The notes under the pieces are model-generated. The model was not told where the DNA came from. It saw only the letters and a list, made by a program, of their open reading frames with translations, and searched no databases. The position numbers and the translations under genes were made by a program. DNA of 64,000 nucleotides from Novosphingobium kunmingense (GTDB lineage Bacteria; Pseudomonadota; Alphaproteobacteria; Sphingomonadales; Sphingomonadaceae): contig NZ_PHUF01000003.1 of the NCBI RefSeq assembly GCF_002813245.1, positions 186,001-250,000 on the forward strand, in the 5' to 3' direction. The first letter of the stretch is position 1. Every line of letters begins with the position of its first letter. Shown here one piece after another: positions 46,739 through 57,978 of the stretch.

Positions 46739-49531
46739 AGGCTCCGCGCATCCCGAACCAGCGTGCTATCGTCGATCGGCGCGCGCTCGCCGAAGGCGTC
46801 GCCGCCGCGGTGGCGGCCGCCGGTGCCGCAAAGGCGCGCCCGCAGATCGTCGAGTTGCTGCGCGGCGCGCTGGCGGCCGGGCGGGACGAGATCGCCCGGC
46901 GCCTGGCCCAGAAACCCTCCGCCGGGCACGACTGCGCCGAGGCCCAGTCCTTCCTCACCGACCAGTTGATCCGCCTGATCCACGATCACGTCACCCACGA
47001 CGTCTACCCGGCCAACAACCGCTCGACCGGAGAGCGGCTGACCATCATGGCGGTCGGCGGCTATGGACGCGGCGAAATGGCGCCGCATTCGGACGTCGAC
47101 ATCGCCTTCGTCACGCCCGGCAAGCAGACCGCCTGGTGCGAACAGGTGATCGAGGCGATCCTCTATTTCCTGTGGGACCTGGGGCTCAAGGTCGGCCAGT
47201 CCAGCCGCAGCCTCGACGACATGGTGCGCATGGGGCGCAGCGACCTGACAATCCGCACCGCCATGCTCGAGGGGCGTTACGTGTGGGGCGACCAGGCACT
47301 GTTCGACCAGGCCATGGCCCGATTCTGGGCCGAAGTCGTCGTCGGGACCGAGCGGCAATACGTCACCGAAAAGCTGGGCGAACGCAACGACCGGCACGTC
47401 AAGCTGGGCGACAGCCGCTATGTCGTCGAACCCAATGTCAAGGAGGGCAAGGGCGGGCTGCGCGACCTTCACACGCTCTACTGGATCGGCAAGTACATCC
47501 ATCACGTTCGCGACGTGTCCGAACTCGTCGATGTAGGCCTGCTGACCCCGGCCGAATACCGATCGTTCCGCCGCGCCGAGAACTTCTTCTGGGCAGTGCG
47601 CTGCCACCTTCACACCATCACCAAACGGGCCGAGGACAGGCTGACCTTCGATCTCCAGCGCGAGGTGGCGGCGCGGATGCAGTTCGCGGACCGCCCGGGC
47701 AAGAGCGCGGTCGAACGCTTCATGCAGTATTTCTTCCTGCAGGCGAAGCGCGTCGGACACCTGACCGGGCTGTTCCTCGCCCAGCTCGACGACCAGTTCG
47801 CCAGGCGCCAGCCGCGCGGGCTGCTGGCGGGGTTCCGCGCCCGCAAGCGCGTGCTCAAGGGCTATGTCCTGTTCGGCGGGCGGATCAACGTGCCGTCCGA
47901 CACCTGGTTCGCCGAAGATCCCGCGCGGCTGATCGAAATCTTCGTGCTGGCCGACCAGAACGGCCTGGAACTTCATCCCGACGCCATGCGCCTTGCAGTG
48001 CGCGATGCGCGGCGCGTCGATACCGTCCGCACCGAGCCTCGCGCCAATGCGTTGTTCCTCGAATTGCTGACCAGCCGCCACGATCCCGAAAACGCGCTGC
48101 GCTGGCTGAACGAAGCCGGGGTCTTCGGCCGCTTCGTGCCCGATTTCGGTCGGGTCAACGCCCAGATGCAGTTCGACATGTACCACCATTACACGGTCGA
48201 TGAGCACACCATCCGCGCCATCGGGTTGATGGCCCGGATCGAGAAAGGCGAACTCAAGCAGGACCACCCGCTCGCCACCGCGATCATCCACAAGGTGATC
48301 AACCGGCGCGTGCTCTACGTGTCGATCCTGCTTCACGACATCGCCAAGGGCCGGCGCGGCGATCACAGCGAACTGGGCGCCGAGGTCGCGCGCAAGCTCT
48401 GCCCGCGGCTGGGGCTGGACGAGAAGGAGACCGATCTCGTCGCCTGGCTGGTGCGATACCACCTGCTGCTCAGCGCCACCGCCTTCAAGCGCGACCTGGC
48501 CGACTGGAAGACGATCACCGACTTCGTCGCCGTGGTCCAGTCGATCGAGCGGCTCCGGCTGCTGTCGATGCTGACCATCGTCGATATCCGCGCCGTCGGC
48601 CCCGGGGTGTGGAACGGCTGGAAGCGCCAGCTGATCGCGGAGCTTTACGGGGCTGCGGAGGAACGCCTGCGCCTCGGCTACGTCCAGCATGGGCGCGAAC
48701 AGCGCATCGCCGCCAAGAAACAGGCCGTACGCGAGCGTCTGGGCGGGGAAGCCGGCCTGGTCGAGCGGCTGGGCAAGCAGCTTGGCGACGCCTACTGGAT
48801 CGCCGAACCCGATGATATCATCGCGATGAACCTCAAGCAGCTGCACGGCGCCAAGGGCCAGGCGCTCGATGTGCACACCGAATATTACGCCGCGCGCGGA
48901 GCGACGCTGGTCACGGTCATCGCCGCCGACCATCCGGGGCTGTTCTACCGCATCGCGGGCGGCATCCACCTGGCAGGCGGCAACATCATCGACGCGCGCA
49001 TCCATACCGCCCGCAACGGCATGGCAGTCGACAACTTCCTGGTCCAGGACCCGCTCGGACGCCCCTTCTCCGAAGACAGCCAGCTCGCCCGGATCAAGAC
49101 CATGATCGGCGATGCGCTGATGGGCCGGGTCAAGCTTGTGCCGCAGCTGGCGGCGCGTCCGCTGGCCCGGCCCCGCGCCGATGCTTTCGAGGTGCGGCCG
49201 AGCGTCGATTTCGACAACCAGGCGTCGAACCGCTTCACCGTGATCGAGGTAGGCGCCCGCGACCGTCCGGCGCTGCTCAACCGGTTGGCCCGCGCGCTGT
49301 TCGAAGCCCGGCTGATCGTCCATTCAGCGCATATCGCGACCTACGGCGAACGCGCTGCGGACACCTTTTACGTCACCGATATCCTCGGCGAGAAGATCGA
49401 TGGCCCGCAGCGCTTCAAGGCAGTCGAGAAGCGCCTGCTCGAGGCGGCGAGCGAAGACACCGTCGAGGTGGCGGCCGCCTGACCGCGAAGGCGTGTTGCG
49501 GCGCAGCACGAATTGCGGCTAGGCTGCTGCG

Positions 49532-50314
49532 ATGGACCTGACCAACAAGATTTGCATCGTCACCGGTGCCGCCAGCGGCATCGGCCTTGGTATCGCCACG
49601 CGCTTTGCGCAAGCCGGCGCGAAAGTCGCCATTGCCGACCTCAACCTGGTTGCAGCGCAGGCCGCTGCGGATGGTCTCAATGCCGCGCGGGCGGGCAGCG
49701 CGATGGCCGTTGCCATGGACGTGACCAGCGAGGACCAGGTCAACGCCGGTACTGCTGCGGTGGTCGCGCAGTGGGGCACGGTCAACGTGCTGGTCTCGAA
49801 TGCGGGGATCCAGATCGTCAACCCCGTGCAGGATTTCGCCTATGCCGACTGGAAGAAGATGCTGGCGATCCATCTCGACGGCGCATTCCTGACCAGCAAG
49901 GCCGTGATGCCGCACATGATCGCGCAAGGGTCAGGCGCGGTGATCCTGATGGGCTCGGTCCATTCCAAGACCGCCAGCCCCCTCAAAAGCGCCTATGTCA
50001 CCGCCAAGCATGGCCTGCTGGGCCTTGCCCGCACCATCGCGCGCGAGGGCGGTCAGCACGGCGTGCGCTCCAACGTCATCTGCCCCGGCTTCGTGCGCAC
50101 GCCGCTCGTCGACAAGCAGATCCCCGAACAGGCCAGGGAACTGGGCATATCCGAGGACGAGGTGGTCAAGAAAGTCATGCTCGGCCAGACCGTCGACGGT
50201 GAGTTCACCTCGATCGAGGACGTCGCCGAAGTCGCCCTGCTGTTCGCTGCCTTCCCCACCAACGCGCTGACCGGCCAGAGCCTGGTGGTCAGCCACGGCT
50301 GGTTCATGGAGTGA
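49532..50314 (+). CDS. 3-hydroxybutyrate dehydrogenase
   Basis: A 260-residue short-chain dehydrogenase. NAD motif TGAASGIG (11-18), catalytic Ser142, Tyr155 and Lys159 (SAYVTAKHG). The [21 protein letters not shown] and HGWFME end match the D-3-hydroxybutyrate dehydrogenase branch, which feeds acetoacetate from poly-hydroxybutyrate or ketone use. Begins 49 bases after glnD. Its stop overlaps the convergent membrane gene by 11 bases. Confidence 0.87.
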   Translation: MDLTNKICIVTGAASGIGLGIATRFAQAGAKVAIADLNLVAAQAAADGLNAARAGSAMAVAMDVTSEDQVNAGTAAVVAQWGTVNVLVSNAGIQIVNPVQDFAYADWKKMLAIHLDGAFLTSKAVMPHMIAQGSGAVILMGSVHSKTASPLKSAYVTAKHGLLGLARTIAREGGQHGVRSNVICPGFVRTPLVDKQIPEQARELGISEDEVVKKVMLGQTVDGEFTSIEDVAEVALLFAAFPTNALTGQSLVVSHGWFME

Positions 50315-51287
50315 TTGGCGACGGGCGCTGCCTGGGGATCAGGAACGCGAGGCCGGCGGGCAGAAGCGGCATCAGCACCTGCGCCCAATAGTAATTGTCC
50401 GGACGCGATGCGACCATGACGGTAAGGGAAAAGCCGCCCAGCCAGATTCCTGTCAACGGGGACCGGCGCAGCCAGCCGATCAGGGACAGCACGACGGCGG
50501 CATAGATTGCCCAGGCTGGAAGGAACCCGTAGGCCGTCACCTTGGCAAGATCGCTGACCAATCCGGCAGGACCGCGCAAGGCAAACCAGCCCTGAGAGGC
50601 CGGGTCGCCCGTCATGGCATAGCTGAGCACCGCTTGGGCGTGGAGGTAGAGCAGCGCCCCCAGTACGACCAATGCGGCAGCGGCCCAGGCGGCTTCGCGG
50701 CGTTTACCCGCGAGGATAGCGAAGGCGAGAATCGCGCAAATCAACAAGGCGCCGAACTCGCGGAACAGGGCGGCGGCAGCCGCCAGGGCAAGGCGTGTCC
50801 TCCAATTCGTCCAGCACAAGGCGGCTGAAGCGAGCAGGCCGCACCACAACTCGGTGAATTGCAGCGATGCCGGTGAAACGATCGCACCGCTTGCCACGGC
50901 ATAGAGCGCGACGAAGGTAAGCCGCTGGCGGCGATCCTCGATTCCCTGCATCGCGCCGAAAACGCCGACCAGTACCGCCGCATAGGCAAGGATCACGAGC
51001 CCCAGCGGCCCGACGGTCGCCGCGAGCCACGTCAGGGTCGGCGGACGGACCGTGTAGAACGGCCGCACCGGATATCCATTGGCGCGCTGCAGGTCGGTCG
51101 CCGCCCGGTAATAGGGCTCGCCGAGATCGACCTGCCGGGTGATCGCCGCGTAAAGTTCGCGGTCCTTGTCGATGGTCTGCGCGCGCGCAGGGCCGATTGC
51201 TATGATCAGCGCCAGAGCAAGGAGAAGCAGCCGCAGCACGACACGGACGATTGCTTGCCAGCGGCGCGATGGCAACAGCAATCGCAC
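50304..51287 (-). CDS. multi-pass membrane protein
   Basis: A 327-residue protein with about nine hydrophobic segments. It has an N-terminal signal-anchor and an early external loop ([21 protein letters not shown]). The pattern is similar to bacterial glycosyltransferase family 87/DUF2029-like proteins, with an acidic-rich first loop, but I see no decisive motif. Its 3' end overlaps the convergent dehydrogenase gene by 11 bases. Confidence 0.6.
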   Translation of the reverse strand: MRLLLPSRRWQAIVRVVLRLLLLALALIIAIGPARAQTIDKDRELYAAITRQVDLGEPYYRAATDLQRANGYPVRPFYTVRPPTLTWLAATVGPLGLVILAYAAVLVGVFGAMQGIEDRRQRLTFVALYAVASGAIVSPASLQFTELWCGLLASAALCWTNWRTRLALAAAAALFREFGALLICAILAFAILAGKRREAAWAAAALVVLGALLYLHAQAVLSYAMTGDPASQGWFALRGPAGLVSDLAKVTAYGFLPAWAIYAAVVLSLIGWLRRSPLTGIWLGGFSLTVMVASRPDNYYWAQVLMPLLPAGLAFLIPRQRPSPITP

Positions 51288-51306
51288 GGGCGGCAGGCCA
51301 CGTCGA

Positions 51307-52527
<1,221 letters not shown>

Positions 52528-52583
52528 CTAGGGCGCGAGCTGCGCAATGTAAAACGGTTTTTGCGGTGCAGCGTAGAATATTG

Positions 52584-53903
52584 TTAGGCGGTCAGCCGCC
52601 GCGCTGCTTCGTCCGTGCCGATCAGGGGCAGCAGCGCCGCCATGTCCGGACCATGGTCGCGGCCGGTAAGCGCCTGACGAAGCGGCAGGAACAGCGCCTT
52701 GCCCTTGCGGCCGGTGGCGGCCTTGAGGGCTGCGGTCAGCGCCGCCCAGTCGGCTCCGGTCTGCGCCAGGGTTGCAGATGCCGCCGTCACGAAGGCGCGA
52801 TCATCGTCGGACAGCGCGGGTGCCGGAACCGGCCCGGTCACCACCTGCCACCAGTCCGCCGCCTCGGCGATATGCTCGACATTGGGGCGAATCGCGTCCC
52901 ACGCGGCCTCGCCCATGCCGTCAGGCAGGAGGTGGGCGACGCGGGCGAAGGGCAGGCGGTGAACCACGCCGGCGTTGACGCGGTGCAGTTCGGCCTCGTC
53001 GAACCGCGCCGGGGCACGGCCGAAGTGGGCAAGATCGAAAGCTGTTGCCAGCGCCGCGGCATCGAGTTCGGGATTGACCGGATCGCTGGTGCCGAGCCGG
53101 GCGAGCAGGGCCACCAGTGCCTCGGGCTCGATCCCCTCGTCGCGCAGGTGATCCATGCCGAGCGAACCGAGCCGCTTGGACAGCTTGCCTTCGGTCCCGA
53201 CGAGCAGCGCTTCGTGGGCGAAGCGCGGCGGTTTTGACCCCAGCGCCTCGAACATCTGGACCTGGCTGGCGGTGTTCGAGACGTGATCCTCGCCGCGCAA
53301 CACGTCGGTCACGCCCATCGCGATGTCGTCGATCACGCTTGGCAGCAGGTAGAGCCAGGATCCGTCGGCGCGGCGCACCACGGGGTCGCTCATCTTGGCG
53401 GGATCGAAATGCTGGGGGCCACGAATGCCGTCGGTCCATTCGATCACGGCCTCGCGGTCGAGCAGGAAGCGCCAGTGCGGCGTCTCACCCGCCGCAGCCT
53501 TGGCGGCATGGTCGGCTTGGGTGAGACCGAGCGCGGCGCGGTCGTAGATCGGCGGCAGACCTCGGCCCAGCAGCACCTTGCGCTTGAGATCCAGTTCCTG
53601 CGCTGTTTCGTAGCAGCGATAGACCCGCCCCGAGGCGACCAGCTTTGCAAACTCCGCCTCGTAGAGATCGAACCGCGCCGACTGGCGTTCCTCGCCGTCC
53701 CAGTGCAGGCCCAGCCATTCGAGATCGGCCTTGATGCTGGCGACGTGCTCCTCGCGGCTGCGCTCGGTGTCGGTGTCGTCGATCCGCAGCAGGAAGCGCC
53801 CGCCATGCTTCTTCGCCAGCAACCAATTGTGCAGCGCGGTGCGCACGTTGCCGACATGCAGCGTGCCGGTGGGTGAGGGGGCGAAGCGGGTGGTGACGGT
53901 CAT
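52584..53903 (-). CDS. gltX: glutamate--tRNA ligase
   Basis: A 439-residue class I aminoacyl-tRNA synthetase. The HIGH-like motif sits in APSPTGTLHVGN (8-19) and the KMSKS-like motif is KLSKRLGS (near 240). It charges glutamate on tRNA-Glu and often also tRNA-Gln in alphaproteobacteria, some of which have two gltX copies; this one is on the short side. Note that Escherichia coli HipA targets GltX, which is relevant to the HipA-like kinase in this window. Confidence 0.95.
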   Translation of the reverse strand: MTVTTRFAPSPTGTLHVGNVRTALHNWLLAKKHGGRFLLRIDDTDTERSREEHVASIKADLEWLGLHWDGEERQSARFDLYEAEFAKLVASGRVYRCYETAQELDLKRKVLLGRGLPPIYDRAALGLTQADHAAKAAAGETPHWRFLLDREAVIEWTDGIRGPQHFDPAKMSDPVVRRADGSWLYLLPSVIDDIAMGVTDVLRGEDHVSNTASQVQMFEALGSKPPRFAHEALLVGTEGKLSKRLGSLGMDHLRDEGIEPEALVALLARLGTSDPVNPELDAAALATAFDLAHFGRAPARFDEAELHRVNAGVVHRLPFARVAHLLPDGMGEAAWDAIRPNVEHIAEAADWWQVVTGPVPAPALSDDDRAFVTAASATLAQTGADWAALTAALKAATGRKGKALFLPLRQALTGRDHGPDMAALLPLIGTDEAARRLTA

Positions 53904-53930
53904 GCCCGCGCCCTTAGCTGGATATTTTCG

Positions 53931-54431
53931 CTATTGCGAGAACAGCAGCAGCGAATGCCCCCCGCCCGACAGTTCGACGCCGTTTGACGGTGTGCGGCGG
54001 ATCGCGGTGGCGGCGTCGAGCGCGCGGACCGCTTCGGGCAGGCGCGGGGGCAGGCCGATGGCACAGACCGGCGGGGGCGGGGTGCCCGGCGCCAGCGGCG
54101 GTCCAAGCGAAGGCGCGCGCCCGATCCGGATGACAGGACCCTCGATCGTGTAGCCACGGACCATCCCGGCGCAGCGCGGTTCCCACCACACCTTGCTGGC
54201 GTCGGCGCTCAATGCCAGGCCGTAGGGCTCGTTGAAGTCCTCGCCGTCGATGGTGACGATCTTCCACTCGCCGGCCAGGGTCGTCGGAGCAGGTAGCCCG
54301 GCCGACGCTGGCGGCGCCGGGAGTTCCGCATCGGTGCTCGGGGTCTCGCTTGGCGTCTTGTCCGCCGGGGGAGCCGGGGCGGTGCAGGCCGCCAGCAACG
54401 CAGCCGCCAGCAGCGAATGCAGCCCTTTCAT
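53931..54431 (-). CDS. META-domain-like lipoprotein
   Basis: A 166-residue protein with a lipobox LAAC (Cys16), a Pro/Ala-rich linker (residues 17-50) and a GEWKIVTIDGEDF start as in HslJ/META domains. Its ATG overlaps the nadE stop by 4 nt (ATGA). META-domain function is not settled; in Escherichia coli HslJ is linked to novobiocin tolerance. A long proline-rich stretch (APGTPPPPVCAIGLPP) interrupts the domain. Confidence 0.75.
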   Translation of the reverse strand: MKGLHSLLAAALLAACTAPAPPADKTPSETPSTDAELPAPPASAGLPAPTTLAGEWKIVTIDGEDFNEPYGLALSADASKVWWEPRCAGMVRGYTIEGPVIRIGRAPSLGPPLAPGTPPPPVCAIGLPPRLPEAVRALDAATAIRRTPSNGVELSGGGHSLLLFSQ

Positions 54432-56089
54432 GCCGAACGGAACGAATGGGTGATCGGATAGCGGCGGTCGCGGCCGAAGTTCCGGGTGCCGAGCTTGACC
54501 CCGGGGGGCGCTTGGCGGCGCTTGTATTCGGCCAGGTTGAGCAGCCGTTCGATCCGCACCACCGTGTCGCGATCGAAGCCTTCGGCGGCAAGCTGATCGA
54601 CGCTCTTCTCGTGTTCGACCAGGCCCAAGAGGATCCCGTCGAGCACCTTGTAGGGAGGCAGCGAATCCTCGTCCTTCTGATCGGGGCGCAGTTCGGCGGA
54701 CGGGGGCCGGGTGATGATCCCTTCGGGCATGACCGGGCCATCGGGGCCGAGGCCGATCTTGGGCTTGTGGCGGTTGCGCCATTCGCTGATCGCGAAGACC
54801 GTCATCTTGTAGGCGTCCTTGAGCGGATTGTAGCCGCCCGCCATGTCGCCATAGATGGTGGCATAGCCGACGCTCATCTCGCTCTTGTTGCCGGTGGTCA
54901 GCAGCATCGGGCCGAACTTGTTGCTGATCGCCATCAGCGTCACCCCGCGGATACGCGACTGGACGTTCTCTTCGGTGATATCGACTTCGGCATCGGCGAA
55001 GGTGCCCGACAGCATCTCGTCAAAGGCCATGACCGCCGGATTGATCGGGATCGTCTCGTACTTGCAGCCGATCATCCGCGCGCAGTCGGTGGCAAGGTCG
55101 AGGCTCAACTGGCTGGTGAAGCGGCTCGGCAGCATGACCGCCCAGACCCGCTCCGGGCCCAGGGCGTCGGCGGCGATGGCGGCACAGATCGCGCTGTCGA
55201 TCCCGCCCGACAGGCCGAGGACCACGCCGGGAAAGCGGTTGCGGTCGACATAGTCGCGCAGCGCCATGACCATGGCGCAGTAGATATCCTCCGGGTGGTC
55301 GGCCAGCGGCTCGATTTCGCCCTTGTCGCAGCGCCAGCCGGTCGCGGTCCTGGTCCAGAAGGTGGTGACCTCGGCCTCTTCCCAGTCGGTCATCTGCACG
55401 GCAAGGCTGCCATCGCCGTTGACGACGAAGCTGGCCCCGTCGAACACCAGCTCGTCCTGCCCGCCCACGCGGTTGAGGTAGGCGAGCGGCAAGCCGTTAT
55501 CGACCGCGCGGCGCTTGGCCACGCCGTCGATCCGGAGGGTGTCCTTGTCGATCTCGTAGGGGCTGCCGTTGATGCAGAGCAGCAGCTCCGCGCCAAAATC
55601 GGCGAGGTGCCGGCACACGTCGGGATGCCAGATATCCTCGCAGATCGGCAGGCCGATCATCACGCCCTTGAACACGATCGGTTCGGGCAGCGGGCCGGGC
55701 TGGAACAGGCGCACCTCGTCGAAAGTTCCGTAGTTGGGCAGTTCGTGCTTGAAGCGAACCTGCGCAACCTTGCCTTCGGTCAGAAGCGCGATGCCGTTGT
55801 GCAGGTTGCCGTCGCGCACGAAGACCGAACCGACCAGCATGGCCGGTCCGCCGTCGGCGGTTTCCAGCGCCATCTGCTCCAGCTCGATCGCCGCGCGCTC
55901 GATCAGTGCGGGCTTCAGCACCAGATCCTCGGGCGGGTAGCCGATAAGCTGCATTTCGGGGAACACGATCATGTCCGCCTTGGCCGCTCGGGCACGTTCG
56001 CGCGCGGCGAGCATGGCCCGCGCATTGCCGGCGATATCGCCGACGACCTGGTTCAACTGGGCAAGGGTGATGACAAGGCGATCGGTCAT
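54428..56089 (-). CDS. nadE: NAD+ synthase, glutamine-hydrolysing
   Basis: A 553-residue enzyme with an N-terminal nitrilase-type glutaminase (LPICEDIWHPD with the catalytic Cys near 152) and a C-terminal synthetase with GLSGGIDS (near 293). It makes NAD from deamido-NAD with ATP and glutamine. First gene of a minus-strand group with the META lipoprotein and perhaps gltX (27 bases further). Divergent from a serine hydrolase gene. Confidence 0.97.
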   Translation of the reverse strand: MTDRLVITLAQLNQVVGDIAGNARAMLAARERARAAKADMIVFPEMQLIGYPPEDLVLKPALIERAAIELEQMALETADGGPAMLVGSVFVRDGNLHNGIALLTEGKVAQVRFKHELPNYGTFDEVRLFQPGPLPEPIVFKGVMIGLPICEDIWHPDVCRHLADFGAELLLCINGSPYEIDKDTLRIDGVAKRRAVDNGLPLAYLNRVGGQDELVFDGASFVVNGDGSLAVQMTDWEEAEVTTFWTRTATGWRCDKGEIEPLADHPEDIYCAMVMALRDYVDRNRFPGVVLGLSGGIDSAICAAIAADALGPERVWAVMLPSRFTSQLSLDLATDCARMIGCKYETIPINPAVMAFDEMLSGTFADAEVDITEENVQSRIRGVTLMAISNKFGPMLLTTGNKSEMSVGYATIYGDMAGGYNPLKDAYKMTVFAISEWRNRHKPKIGLGPDGPVMPEGIITRPPSAELRPDQKDEDSLPPYKVLDGILLGLVEHEKSVDQLAAEGFDRDTVVRIERLLNLAEYKRRQAPPGVKLGTRNFGRDRRYPITHSFRSA

Positions 56090-56150
56090 CCCTCTTCCCT
56101 AAGGGCAGCGCGCGCGTTAGCCAAGGCGGGTAAGACAACGGGAGAGAGCG

Positions 56151-57275
56151 ATGTTCGAAGAGGCCTTTGCCGCCGCCAACCTGCCAGGTGCGGTGGGCAT
56201 GATCGTGGACCGGGACGGGGTTCGCTATGCCCGGGCGCTGGGCGTGACCGACGTCGACAGCGGTGCTCCGCTGGCCGAGGACACGCCGTTCCAGATCGCC
56301 TCGATGACCAAGGCGCTGGTGACCGTGGCGGTCATGCAACTGGTCGAACAGGGCAAGCTAGACCTCGACGCGCCGATCGGCGATGTGCTGTCCGATCTTG
56401 CCGACCCGCAGGTGCTGACCGGCTTCGATGAAGCGGGCAAGCCCCGGCTGCGCCCCGCCGCGCGTCCGATCACGATGCGCCACCTGCTGACCCACACCTC
56501 GGGCCTGGGCTATTTCTTCGTCCACCCGGAGATTCTCCAGTACTTTTCGGCGGTGGGGATGCCGGCGCCCGGTTCCAAGGACGCGATCCGCATGCCGCTG
56601 ATGTTCGATCCGGGGGACAGCTGGGAATATTCGGTCGGGATCGACTGGGCCGGCCTCGCGGTCGAAGCGCTGACCGGACAGGCGCTGGGCGATTACATGC
56701 AGGATCACATCTTCGGCCCGCTCGGCATGACCCATACCCGTTTTGCCGACAGCCTGCCCGAAGGCGCGGCCCAGGTTCACGTTCGCACCGAGGATGGCAG
56801 TCTGGCGGTGCAACCGATGTTCATCGGCGGGGGCGAATACCACAACGGCGGCGGCGGCCTGATCGGCACCGCGCCCGATTATGCCCGCTTCGTGCGCGCC
56901 ATCCTGCGCGGGGGCGAGCTCGACGGCCAGCGGGTGCTCAAGGAAGAAACCGTTCGCGAAATGGCCCGCAACCAGATCGGCGAATTGCGCGCCGGGCGCA
57001 TGGGCAGCGCCCTGCCGCACCTCGCCCCGGTGTTCGACCAGTTCCCCGACCAGCACACCGGCTGGGGCCTGGGTTTCCTGACCCTGCCGCAAGGCCAGTC
57101 CGGTGGCCGCAGTCCGAACAGCCTGTCGTGGGCCGGGATCTTCAATTCCTATTACTGGATCGATCCCGACAAGGGCGTGGGCGGCGTGATGATGAGCCAG
57201 CTCAGCCCGTTCGGCGATGCCGGGGCATTGAGCACCTTCGGCGCGCTCGAACGGCAGGCCTACGCCGGCCAGTGA
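56151..57275 (+). CDS. serine hydrolase (class C beta-lactamase/esterase-like)
   Basis: A 374-residue protein. Ser51-x-x-Lys54 (SMTK) is the nucleophile motif, the Tyr of the YxN-type motif lies in WEYSVG (near residue 161) and the third motif is HTGWG in place of KTG. No signal peptide is visible, so it is probably a cytosolic esterase of family VIII rather than a periplasmic beta-lactamase. Its stop overlaps the next GTG by 4 nt. Confidence 0.88.
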   Translation: MFEEAFAAANLPGAVGMIVDRDGVRYARALGVTDVDSGAPLAEDTPFQIASMTKALVTVAVMQLVEQGKLDLDAPIGDVLSDLADPQVLTGFDEAGKPRLRPAARPITMRHLLTHTSGLGYFFVHPEILQYFSAVGMPAPGSKDAIRMPLMFDPGDSWEYSVGIDWAGLAVEALTGQALGDYMQDHIFGPLGMTHTRFADSLPEGAAQVHVRTEDGSLAVQPMFIGGGEYHNGGGGLIGTAPDYARFVRAILRGGELDGQRVLKEETVREMARNQIGELRAGRMGSALPHLAPVFDQFPDQHTGWGLGFLTLPQGQSGGRSPNSLSWAGIFNSYYWIDPDKGVGGVMMSQLSPFGDAGALSTFGALERQAYAGQ

Positions 57276-57901
57276 GCCAGGGGCCGGAGCCGGTCGCCTG
57301 GCTGAACCATGACTGGACCGGCGGCGGCACCCTGCTGTCCTATACCCCGGTTCCGGCCGAGACGAAGCGATCCGGGAACGAGTTGCACGACCGGTTCTGG
57401 GGCCTCAGCACGCGGTCGCCGCTGACGCCCTACTTCACCGTCTGGCGCGATGTTGCAAGGGCCACCGTCGACGATCGCAAGCTCGGCTTGCCCAGCCGCA
57501 TCGGCCTGTTCGCCCAGTTTGGCACCGATCCGTGGACGCCCCCGCCCGATCTGGTCGAGGAAGCGTCCCAGCGCCAGATGCGCGACGAAGGGCAGATATC
57601 GCTCGGTTGGCGCTGGGCCGACGAGGAAACCGGTTATGAACTCGATAGCCTCGGGTTGCAGATCAACCGGGCCGGGCAGGCGCGGCCGTTCCGCTCGTTC
57701 CATCGCGGCGCGGAACTTGCCATGCTCGACGTCGTCGTCGCGCCGATCCTCCGGCCCGATGGTGCGGACGCACCCATCGGGTTCCACGTTTCGGGGCAGC
57801 TGCGCGAACGCTATAATTCGGGAGAAGCGCCGAAGGGCGATCCGGTCCGCTTTACCGCGATGGGCACAGCAGCAGCTATGCCCGGCTGGATGATGTACTG
57901 A
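57272..57901 (+). CDS. hypothetical protein coupled to the serine hydrolase
   Basis: A 209-residue soluble protein starting with GTG that overlaps the serine hydrolase TGA (GTGA). I do not recognise the family. It is rich in Trp, Arg and Asp with segments such as DRFWGLSTRSPLTPYFTVWRD and FAQFGTDPWTPPPD and has no membrane segments or cysteines of note. Translational coupling suggests a joint role with the hydrolase. The alternative start ATG 57311 would cut 13 residues. Confidence 0.6.
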   Translation: MSQGPEPVAWLNHDWTGGGTLLSYTPVPAETKRSGNELHDRFWGLSTRSPLTPYFTVWRDVARATVDDRKLGLPSRIGLFAQFGTDPWTPPPDLVEEASQRQMRDEGQISLGWRWADEETGYELDSLGLQINRAGQARPFRSFHRGAELAMLDVVVAPILRPDGADAPIGFHVSGQLRERYNSGEAPKGDPVRFTAMGTAAAMPGWMMY

Positions 57902-57938
57902 TCGGTCGATCCGCGCTTGACCGCGCGGCAGTCCCGGC

Positions 57939-57958
57939 GTTTAATCGAACAGTTAAAC
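57939..57958 (+). promoter_or_regulatory. GTTTAA-N8-TTAAAC inverted repeat
   Basis: Perfect 6-bp arms GTTTAA (57939-57944) and TTAAAC (57953-57958) around TCGAACAG, 20 bases before the amidohydrolase ATG. A possible operator or promoter element; the AT-rich patch stands out from GC-rich flanks. Confidence 0.3.
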
Positions 57959-57978
57959 GAATGGGAAAGGATGCGGGC

